Below are positions 57,894 to 64,000 of a stretch of 64,000 nt of DNA, piece after piece. Under the pieces are notes generated by a model. That model made no database searches and was not told where the DNA came from. It worked only from the letters and a program-made list of their open reading frames with translations. The DNA comes from Rhizobium sp. LC145 (GTDB taxonomy: Bacteria; Pseudomonadota; Alphaproteobacteria; Rhizobiales; Rhizobiaceae). Location of the stretch: positions 312,501 to 376,500 of the forward strand of contig NZ_LBHV01000008.1 of the NCBI RefSeq assembly GCF_001005825.1. The letters run 5' to 3'. The position numbers were made by a program, and so were the translations under genes. The number at the start of each line of letters is the position of its first letter. The stretch's first letter is position 1.

Positions 57894-58147
57894 CACGCAA
57901 ATGAACGCCGGCCCCGATTAAAATCGACCGTATGGAAGGGCAAGTCTTGTTGCCGATGCCGGCGAGTGGAAGGGGTTTCTGTCGCGAATGAAGAGCTTGA
58001 ATGCCGCCCGAACGCTTTATTCATGATCCATTCAGCACTCATCCGGAACAATCAAGCGATCTCGGGCATTTAACGTGCCGGATCAACCCGTCTCGCGATG
58101 AGAAGGGCGTATCGAACAAGAACATCGTTCCTTCAGGAGGACATCCC

Positions 58148-58984
58148 TTGAAACGCATAATGATGAGTGCCGCGGCTTTCTGCGCCCTGCTCGTGGCGCC
58201 GTCGATCGCGGACGCAGCAGTCAGGGGCTTTGCGACGGCCAACGTCAACATGCGCTCCGGACCCAGCACCGGCTATCCCGCCGTCACCGTCATCCCGGTG
58301 GGCGCGCCCGTCACCATCAATGGCTGCATGAGCAGCGTCAACTGGTGCGACGTTTCCTTCGTCGGCGGCCGCGGCTGGGTTTCCGGCCGCTACGTGCAGG
58401 CGGAATACCGCTCCGACCGCGTCTATATCGGGCCGGAATACTACCGTCCGCTCGGCATCCCGATGGTCACCTTCGACGTGGATACCTATTGGGGCCGCTA
58501 CTATCGCGACCGCGATTTCTACCGCGACCGCGACCGCTGGCGCCGGTATAGCGGCGGCGACTGGGATCGCGGGCCGGATCGCCGCCCGCCTCCACCCCCG
58601 CCGCCGCGCTGGGAGCGCGACCGTGACCGGGATCGCTGGGATCGCGACCGGGAGTGGGATCGCGACAGAACCCGCGAAGAGTGGCGTGACCGCGATCGCG
58701 ATCGTGATCGCGACCGGTCCCGCGAGGAATGGCAGCGTGACCGCGAGCGGCAACGCGAGGACATGAACCGCGACCGTGATCGCCAGCGCGAAGAGATGAA
58801 TCGTGAGCGCGAGAGAGATCGCGAGCGGGCCCAGCAGCGCGAGCGCGAAAGGGATCGTGATCGTGACCGGGACCGCGCCAGGGAGCGGGATCGCGGCGAT
58901 GCTCTCAGGGGCAGCGGCATGGTTCCCGGTGCCCGCGGTGGCCTCTGCGCAGCAAACGACCAGCGCTGCATCAACGGCGACTGA
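58148..58984 (+). CDS. Secreted SH3b protein with long Arg/Asp/Glu-rich tail
   Basis: A 278-residue protein. Residues 1-23 are a signal peptide (ending IADA). A bacterial SH3 domain spans about 26-86 (ANVNMRSGPSTGYPAV, VTINGCMSSVNWCDVSF, GRGWVSGRYVQ), with Cys60 and Cys67 perhaps disulfide-bonded. Residues 118-249 are almost wholly Arg, Asp and Glu, broken by Trp/Tyr/Met and a poly-Pro run at 147-153; the C-terminus has Cys267 and Cys274. SH3b domains often bind cell wall peptides. The TTG at 58148, seven bases after aggagg, is the only start that puts the signal peptide first. Isolated between the repeat mosaic and lysC. Confidence 0.87.
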   Translation: MKRIMMSAAAFCALLVAPSIADAAVRGFATANVNMRSGPSTGYPAVTVIPVGAPVTINGCMSSVNWCDVSFVGGRGWVSGRYVQAEYRSDRVYIGPEYYRPLGIPMVTFDVDTYWGRYYRDRDFYRDRDRWRRYSGGDWDRGPDRRPPPPPPPRWERDRDRDRWDRDREWDRDRTREEWRDRDRDRDRDRSREEWQRDRERQREDMNRDRDRQREEMNRERERDRERAQQRERERDRDRDRDRARERDRGDALRGSGMVPGARGGLCAANDQRCINGD

Positions 58985-59006
58985 GCGCTTCCAGATATCC
59001 AAGGAC

Positions 59007-59045
59007 GGCGGCGGGGCTTCTGGGCTCCGCCGCCTCATGTTTTTC
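59007..59045 (+). terminator. Terminator after the SH3b gene
   Basis: Stem ggcggcgg (59007-59014) and ccgccgcc (59027-59034), a 12-base loop, then tcatgttttt. Good intrinsic terminator 22 bases after the stop. Confidence 0.8.
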
Positions 59046-59055
59046 ATGCCAATGC

Positions 59056-59077
59056 AGGGCCCTGTGGTGTGGGCCCT
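59056..59077. repeat. Small hairpin upstream of lysC
   Basis: agggccc (59056-59062) and gggccct (59071-59077) around an eight-base loop, with catatatg next. It lies in the 233-base spacer before lysC. It could be a second stop signal or part of the lysC leader. Confidence 0.4.
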
Positions 59078-59217
59078 CATATATGAGCTGCCCATTGCGC
59101 GGCCCCCGCCTTTTCGCTAAGAGACCCCCGCAACTTTATGCCTTCGTCACAGAGGCGGTTTGAAAGCAGACGCTCCCCCAAGGTTTCCGGGGCGCGAACG
59201 GGTGGGATTGGTCAGTT

Positions 59218-60492
59218 ATGGCTCGCATCGTCATGAAGTTCGGCGGCACGTCCGTCGCCAATCTCGAACGCATCCACAATGTCGCGCGCCATGTGAAACG
59301 CGAGGTCGAGGCGGGCCACGAGGTGGCGGTCGTCGTATCGGCCATGTCGGGCAAGACCAACGAACTCGTCGGCTGGGTCGAGGGGATGCCCAAGGTGACG
59401 GGCGCCAACTCGCCCTTCTACGACGCGCGCGAATACGACACGATCGTGGCTTCGGGCGAGCAGGTGACCTCCGGTCTCCTGGCGATCGCGCTGCAATCCA
59501 TGGGCATCAACGCGCGCTCCTGGCAGGGCTGGCAGATCCCGATCCGCACCGACAGCGCCCATGGCGCAGCGCGCATCCTGGAGATCGACGGTTCCGATAT
59601 CATCAAGCGGATGGGCGAGGGGCAGGTGGCTGTGGTCGCCGGCTTCCAGGGGCTCGGCCCCGACAACCGCATCGCCACGCTCGGCCGCGGCGGTTCCGAT
59701 ACGTCCGCGGTGGCGATCGCCGCGGCGGTCAAGGCCGACCGGTGCGATATCTATACGGACGTGGACGGAGTATATACGACCGATCCGCGCATCGTGCCTG
59801 CCGCCCGTCGGATGAAGAAAGTCTCCTTCGAGGAAATGCTGGAAATGGCATCCCTCGGCTCGAAGGTCCTGCAGGTGCGTTCGGTCGAGCTTGCCATGGT
59901 CTTCAAGGTCCGCACCTTCGTGCGCTCCAGTTTCGAAGATCCCGATGCGCCGGGCATGGGCGACCTGCTTAACCCACCCGGCACTTTGATTTGCGACGAG
60001 GAAGAAATCGTGGAACAGGAAGTCGTCACCGGCATCGCCTATGCCAAGGATGAAGCGCAGATTTCGCTCCGGCGCCTTGCCGACCGCCCCGGCGTATCCG
60101 CCGCGATCTTCGGCCCGCTCGCCGAAGCGCATATCAACGTGGACATGATCGTGCAGAACACGTCGGAAGACGGTTCGAAGACCGACATGACCTTCACGGT
60201 TCCCTCCGGCGACGTGCAGAAGGCGCTCAAGGTTCTGGGGGAGAACAAGGAAACGATCGGCTTCGACGTCGCCCAGAACGAATCAGGGCTGGCCAAGGTT
60301 TCGGTGATCGGCATCGGCATGCGCAGCCATGCGGGCGTGGCCGCGCAAGCTTTTAAGGCACTTGCCGAAAAAGGCATCAACATAAAGGCGATCACTACCT
60401 CGGAAATCAAGATTTCCATCCTGATCGACGGCGCTTACTCCGAACTCGCCGTTCGGACTTTGCATTCCACCTACGGTCTGGATAAGAGTTGA
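59218..60492 (+). CDS. lysC: Aspartate kinase
   Basis: Phosphorylates aspartate at the head of the lysine, threonine and methionine pathways. The 424-residue protein has the kinase signature KFGGTSVAN starting at Lys7, TLGRGGSDTSAVAIA (about 158-172) and two C-terminal ACT domains (about 265-335 and 345-420), expected to bind lysine or threonine for feedback control. ATG 59218. With lysA in this window, it covers both ends of lysine synthesis. The next gene, ptsP, follows after 84 bases. Confidence 0.97.
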   Translation: MARIVMKFGGTSVANLERIHNVARHVKREVEAGHEVAVVVSAMSGKTNELVGWVEGMPKVTGANSPFYDAREYDTIVASGEQVTSGLLAIALQSMGINARSWQGWQIPIRTDSAHGAARILEIDGSDIIKRMGEGQVAVVAGFQGLGPDNRIATLGRGGSDTSAVAIAAAVKADRCDIYTDVDGVYTTDPRIVPAARRMKKVSFEEMLEMASLGSKVLQVRSVELAMVFKVRTFVRSSFEDPDAPGMGDLLNPPGTLICDEEEIVEQEVVTGIAYAKDEAQISLRRLADRPGVSAAIFGPLAEAHINVDMIVQNTSEDGSKTDMTFTVPSGDVQKALKVLGENKETIGFDVAQNESGLAKVSVIGIGMRSHAGVAAQAFKALAEKGINIKAITTSEIKISILIDGAYSELAVRTLHSTYGLDKS

Positions 60493-60576
60493 TTGTGAGC
60501 CGGCTCGACGCGCTTTGATTTTTCCTCGGCGCGGCGTATTCGGATGTGAGACGTCGTTTCGGGAGAACTATGGCCG

Positions 60577-62844
60577 ATGAGAGATCTGTCGGCGGGTCCA
60601 CGCGTTCTGCTCAGGCGCCTGCGCGAATTGATGGCGGAGCCGCTTGATCCGCAGGAGCGGCTTGACCGGATCGTCCGTCAGATCGCCAGCAACATGGTGG
60701 CCGAGGTCTGCTCGGTCTATGTGCTGCGCTCCGACGGCGTGCTCGAGCTCTATGCGACCGAGGGCCTGAAGAAGGAAGCCGTCCACCTTTCGCAGCTGAA
60801 GATGGGGCAGGGCCTCGTCGGCACCATCGCCGCATCGGCCCAGCCGCTCAACCTTTCCGACGCGCAGGCGCACCCCGCCTTCCGCTATCTCCCGGAAACG
60901 GGCGAGGAAATCTACCATTCCTTCCTTGGCGTTCCTATCTTGAGAGCCGGCCGCACTTTGGGCGTTCTCGTCGTCCAGAACCGGGCCAGCCGAAACTATC
61001 GCGAGGACGAAGTCGAGGCGCTTGAAACCACGGCAATGGTAATCGCCGAGATGATCGCGACCGGAGAACTTAAGAAGATAACCCGGCCGGGCCTCGAACT
61101 CGACCTCACCCGCGCGGTGACGATCGAGGGAGACGGTTATAACGAAGGCATCGGATTGGGCCACGTGGTGCTGCACGAGCCGCGCGTCGTCGTAACCAAT
61201 CTCCTGAACGAGGACGCGGAAAACGAGATCACGCGGCTTGCCGAAGCGCTGGGTAGCTTACGCATATCCATCGACGACATGCTGTCGCGCCGCGAAGTCG
61301 CCCAGGAGGGCGAGCATCGCGAGGTGCTGGAAACCTATCGCATGTTCGCGCACGACCAGGGCTGGGTGCGCCGCATGGAAGAGGCGATCCATAACGGGCT
61401 GACCGCCGAAGCGGCGGTGGAGAAGGTGCAGAGCGACACCAAGGCGCGCATGCTGCGCCTGACCGATCCCTATCTGCGCGAGCGCATGCACGATTTCGAC
61501 GACCTCGCCAACCGGCTGCTTCGGCAGCTCACCGGGTATAGCGGCCGCACGGTCGATGAGGGCTTCCCGAACGATGCGATCGTACTGGCTCGCGCCATGG
61601 GCGCGGCGGAGCTGCTCGATTATCCGCGCATGAACCTGCGCGGCCTGGTGCTGGAGGACGGCGCCGTCACCAGCCATGTGGTGATCGTGGCGCGCGCCAT
61701 GGGCATTCCGGTGGTCGGCCAGGCGGCCGGCGTCGTCGCGCTCGCCGAGAACGGCGATCCGGTCATCATCGACGGCGATGACGGGCAGGTGCATTTGCGG
61801 CCGATGGTGGACCTGCAGAAGGCCTATGGCGAGAAGGTGCGGCTGAGAGCCCGCAGGCAGGAACAGTTCCGCGCGCTCCGCACGGTTGAGCCGGTCACCA
61901 AGGACGGCAAGCGCATAAGCCTGCAGATGAATGCCGGCCTGATGGTCGACCTGCCGCAGCTTGCCGAATCCGGCGCCGACGGCATCGGGCTTTTCCGGAC
62001 CGAGCTGCAATTCATGATCTCCTCGACCATGCCGAAGATGGAGGAGCAGGAGGCCTTCTACCGCAATGTGCTGAGGCAGGCGGCCGGCCGGCCGGTGACC
62101 TTCCGCACGCTGGATATCGGCGGCGACAAGGTGCTCCCCTATTTCCGCAGCCATGACGAGGAGAACCCGGCGCTCGGCTGGCGGGCGATCCGCCTTTCGC
62201 TCGACCGGCCGGGACTGCTGCGCACGCAGCTGCGGGCGCTGCTGAGAGCCTCGGCGGGAGCCGAGCTGAAGATGATGCTGCCGATGGTGACCGAGGTTGC
62301 GGAAATCCATGCGGTGCGCGAACTGATGCAGAAGGAAGTGCAGCATCTTTCGAAGTTCGGCTACGGCCTGCCGCGCAAGCTGCAGTTCGGCGCCATGCTG
62401 GAAGTGCCGGCGCTGATGTGGCAGCTCGACGAGCTGATGGCGGAGGTGGATTTCGTCTCGGTGGGATCGAACGACCTCCTGCAGTTCACCATGGCCGCCG
62501 ATCGCGGAAACGCCCGCGTCTCCGACCGGTTCGACAATCTGGGCAAGCCGTTCCTGCGTATCCTGCGCGATATCGTGCGGGCTTCGGAGCGGAACAACAC
62601 GCCGGTCACGCTCTGCGGCGAGATGGCGGGCAAGCCGCTCTCGGCCATGGCGCTGATCGGGCTTGGTTTCCGCTCGGTCTCGATGGCGGCGACCTCGATC
62701 GGGCCCATCAAGGCGATGCTGCTTGCGCTCGACGCGGACAAGCTCTCGGCCGAACTGCATGCCGTGCTCGACGATACCGGATCATCGGAGCCGGTGCGCG
62801 ACCTGCTGGTCCGGTTCGCCGAGACCAATAACATCCCGGTTTAG
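60577..62844 (+). CDS. ptsP: PEP-protein phosphotransferase PtsP (EI-Ntr)
   Basis: First enzyme of the nitrogen phosphotransferase system, passing phosphate from PEP to NPr and then EIIA-Ntr. The 755-residue protein has an N-terminal GAF domain (about 15-160) and a PTS EI body: N-terminal domain (about 175-295), phosphohistidine His367 in GAVTSHVVIVARAMGIP, and a PEP-binding barrel (about 420-720) with GLFRTELQFM, DIGGDKVLPYF and the SVGSNDLLQFTMAADR signature. Its GAF domain senses nitrogen state through glutamine in related organisms. It starts at ATG 60577 (MRDLSAGPRVLL) between lysC and prfA, as in other rhizobia. Confidence 0.97.
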   Translation: MRDLSAGPRVLLRRLRELMAEPLDPQERLDRIVRQIASNMVAEVCSVYVLRSDGVLELYATEGLKKEAVHLSQLKMGQGLVGTIAASAQPLNLSDAQAHPAFRYLPETGEEIYHSFLGVPILRAGRTLGVLVVQNRASRNYREDEVEALETTAMVIAEMIATGELKKITRPGLELDLTRAVTIEGDGYNEGIGLGHVVLHEPRVVVTNLLNEDAENEITRLAEALGSLRISIDDMLSRREVAQEGEHREVLETYRMFAHDQGWVRRMEEAIHNGLTAEAAVEKVQSDTKARMLRLTDPYLRERMHDFDDLANRLLRQLTGYSGRTVDEGFPNDAIVLARAMGAAELLDYPRMNLRGLVLEDGAVTSHVVIVARAMGIPVVGQAAGVVALAENGDPVIIDGDDGQVHLRPMVDLQKAYGEKVRLRARRQEQFRALRTVEPVTKDGKRISLQMNAGLMVDLPQLAESGADGIGLFRTELQFMISSTMPKMEEQEAFYRNVLRQAAGRPVTFRTLDIGGDKVLPYFRSHDEENPALGWRAIRLSLDRPGLLRTQLRALLRASAGAELKMMLPMVTEVAEIHAVRELMQKEVQHLSKFGYGLPRKLQFGAMLEVPALMWQLDELMAEVDFVSVGSNDLLQFTMAADRGNARVSDRFDNLGKPFLRILRDIVRASERNNTPVTLCGEMAGKPLSAMALIGLGFRSVSMAATSIGPIKAMLLALDADKLSAELHAVLDDTGSSEPVRDLLVRFAETNNIPV

Positions 62845-62877
62845 CGGGCAACAATAACAAGAACGGAGTAGGTCAGG

Positions 62878-63960
62878 GTGGCGAAGCTTCCTGTTGAAAA
62901 GATGCGTGAACTGGAGCGCCGCTTCGGCGAGATCGAGGCGCGCATGTCCGCGGGGCCTTCCGCCGAAGTTTATGTGAAGCTGGCTTCGGAATATTCCGAG
63001 CTTCAGCCGGTGGTGCGCAAGATCCGCGATTACGAGAAGGCGGTCGCCGAGGTGGCGGGTCTTCGTGCCATGCTTGCCGACAAGGCGACGGACCGCGAGA
63101 TGCGCGAGCTTGCCGAAATGGAGCTGCCGGAGGCTGAGGAGAGTGTCGAGGCGTTGGAAAAGGACATGCAGATCCTTCTCCTGCCGAAGGATGCGGCCGA
63201 CGAGAAGAGCGCCATTCTGGAAATCCGCGCCGGCACCGGCGGCAACGAGGCGGCGCTCTTTGCCGGCGATCTGTTCCGCATGTATGAGCGCTATGCCAGC
63301 ACGCATGGCTGGAAGGTGGAAGTGCTTTCCGCCAGCGAGGGCGAAGCGGGCGGCTACCGGGAAATCATCGCGACGGTTACCGGGCGCGGGGTTTTCTCGA
63401 AGCTGAAGTTCGAATCCGGCGTGCATCGCGTCCAGCGGGTGCCGGACACGGAAACGCAAGGGCGCATCCACACCTCGGCGGCGACCGTGGCGGTGCTGCC
63501 CGAGGCGGAAGAGATCGACATCGAAATCCGCCCCGAAGACATCCGCATCGACACGATGCGCTCCTCCGGTGCGGGCGGCCAGCACGTCAACACGACCGAT
63601 TCCGCCGTGCGCATCACCCACCTGCCGACCGGCCTGGTGGTGACCAGCTCGGAGAAATCGCAGCACCAGAACCGCGCCAAGGCGATGCAGGTGCTGCGCT
63701 CGCGGCTTTTCGACATGGAGCGGCAGAAGGCCGACAGCGAGCGCTCCGCCGACCGCAAGAGCCAGGTCGGTTCCGGCGACCGTTCCGAACGCATCCGGAC
63801 CTATAATTTTCCGCAGGGGCGGGTGACCGACCACCGCATCAACCTGACGCTCTACAAGCTCGATCGCATGATCGAAGGCGAGATCGATGAACTGGTCGAT
63901 GCGCTGATCGCGGACTACCAGGCGGGCCAGCTCGCCCGGCTCGGAGAGAACCAGAGATGA
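62878..63960 (+). CDS. prfA: Peptide chain release factor 1
   Basis: Reads UAA and UAG stop codons and triggers peptide release. The 360-residue protein has the GGQ motif at 233-235 (GAGGQHVN) and the stop-codon-reading PxT motif as Pro189-Asp190-Thr191 in RVPDTETQ, equivalent to PAT of E. coli. The start is GTG 62878. Its stop overlaps the prmC start by four bases (ATGA), a coupling expected since PrmC methylates the glutamine of its GGQ. Confidence 0.97.
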   Translation: MAKLPVEKMRELERRFGEIEARMSAGPSAEVYVKLASEYSELQPVVRKIRDYEKAVAEVAGLRAMLADKATDREMRELAEMELPEAEESVEALEKDMQILLLPKDAADEKSAILEIRAGTGGNEAALFAGDLFRMYERYASTHGWKVEVLSASEGEAGGYREIIATVTGRGVFSKLKFESGVHRVQRVPDTETQGRIHTSAATVAVLPEAEEIDIEIRPEDIRIDTMRSSGAGGQHVNTTDSAVRITHLPTGLVVTSSEKSQHQNRAKAMQVLRSRLFDMERQKADSERSADRKSQVGSGDRSERIRTYNFPQGRVTDHRINLTLYKLDRMIEGEIDELVDALIADYQAGQLARLGENQR

Positions 63961-64000
63961 CGAGGCTCGACGCCGCAGTGGCCGAGGCCCGCGCCAGGTT
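63957..64000 (+). CDS. prmC: Peptide chain release factor methyltransferase PrmC (first 14 codons)
   Basis: The reading frame begins at ATG 63957 overlapping the prfA stop and runs off the window (MTRLDAAVAEARAR). PrmC (HemK) methylates the GGQ glutamine of release factors, and prfA-prmC is its universal gene order. Identity rests on position and the ATGA overlap, since the visible piece is too short for motifs. Confidence 0.75.
   Translation, partial: MTRLDAAVAEARAR

Larger units (their letters stand above)
56878..58147. other. Gene-free repeat mosaic between the Cys-rich gene and the SH3b gene
   Basis: A 1.27-kb stretch without a believable gene. It contains at least four copies of a palindromic element with cctcggg/cccgagg arms, a large inverted repeat at 57021-57074, and a block of C/G-run palindromes at 57769-57893. 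Between them are unrelated segments, including one near 57650-57735 with imperfect cctccg/cggagg arms. Reading frames found here translate palindromes and have low-quality composition. The pattern matches intergenic mosaic elements of rhizobial chromosomes. Promoters for the flanking genes must lie at its edges. Confidence 0.75.

Noticed and set aside
57551..58051. A 166-codon minus-strand frame in the repeat mosaic
   Set aside because: It translates palindromic repeats (LDPRDKPEDDE-like pieces commonly produced by such intergenic elements) and lacks a ribosome site.
58133..59095. A 320-codon frame opposite the SH3b gene
   Set aside because: Produced by the Arg/Asp codon repeats read backward as Ala/Ile/Val repeats; a known artefact of low-complexity genes.

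Overview
This window is a contiguous stretch of core chromosome from an alphaproteobacterium of the order Hyphomicrobiales, almost certainly Rhizobiaceae (Rhizobium/Agrobacterium/Ensifer/Shinella-like). The evidence is the gene content and order: xerD-aroK-aroB, bolA, a DnaJ-like gene and cobS-cobT, hisC-tyrC, ftsE-ftsX-ydcF-plsC, cpdR, the TIGR02302 giant membrane protein next to lysA-lptM-argH, etfBA with 3-hydroxybutyryl-CoA dehydrogenase, secA, argJ, and ubiG/lysC/ptsP/prfA/prmC. The DNA is G+C rich and densely coded on both strands, and TTG/GTG starts with good Shine-Dalgarno sequences are common. I see no prophage, transposase, CRISPR array or rRNA operon; one tRNA gene (Leu, CAA) is present.

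Layout. 1-9.5 kb: 3' truncated xerD, shikimate genes aroKB, a CorC-like CBS protein coupled to aroB, bolA, a DnaJ-tailed protein, cobalt chelatase cobST, a phytase-like esterase, a queuosine-precursor type transporter and rpmB with a clear promoter and terminator. 9.7-18.9 kb: DUF3108, EamA and YhhN membrane proteins, a DUF985 cupin, glyoxalase II with a divergent methyltransferase, hisC-tyrC, DUF2125, ChaC. 18.9-24.2 kb: the ftsE-ftsX-ydcF-plsC envelope operon, hpt, cpdR. 24.2-30.7 kb: DUF4175/TIGR02302, lysA, lptM, argH, tlpA. 30.7-31.4 kb: a vapBC toxin-antitoxin pair. 31.4-36.7 kb: a minus-strand run (SDR, small TM protein, cobalamin adenosyltransferase, rhomboid, etfB, etfA, hydroxyacyl-CoA dehydrogenase). 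36.8-41.3 kb: BrkB, GluQ-RS, AlkA, HNH nuclease, DsbB, MogA, tRNA-Leu. 41.6-48 kb: a secreted glycine-rich repeat protein, a flippase/acyltransferase pair, secA. 48-56.9 kb: peptidyl-prolyl isomerase, argJ, a GNAT protein, mutT, a small membrane protein and an Flp pilin, methyltransferase, a frameshifted comF, grxC, a nitrilase-family amidase, DUF1178, ubiG and a Cys-rich hypothetical protein. 56.9-58.1 kb: the only long gene-free stretch, a mosaic of palindromic repeats. 58.1-64 kb: a secreted SH3b protein with a long Arg/Asp/Glu tail, lysC, ptsP, prfA and the start of prmC.

Most genes are housekeeping: aromatic amino acid, histidine, lysine and arginine synthesis, cobalamin, electron transfer from beta-oxidation, division and secretion. 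The less ordinary items are lineage-specific changes to otherwise conserved genes (a CorC without its membrane domain, a comF broken by a one-base frameshift, a DUF3426-like protein without a zinc ribbon), two unusual secreted low-complexity proteins, a lone Flp pilin with a CtrA-like box upstream, and the repeat mosaic. No cluster in the window convincingly forms a wholly new multi-gene system; the glycine-rich protein, the SH3b-RD/RE protein and the pilin locus are the best candidates for uncharacterised biology.
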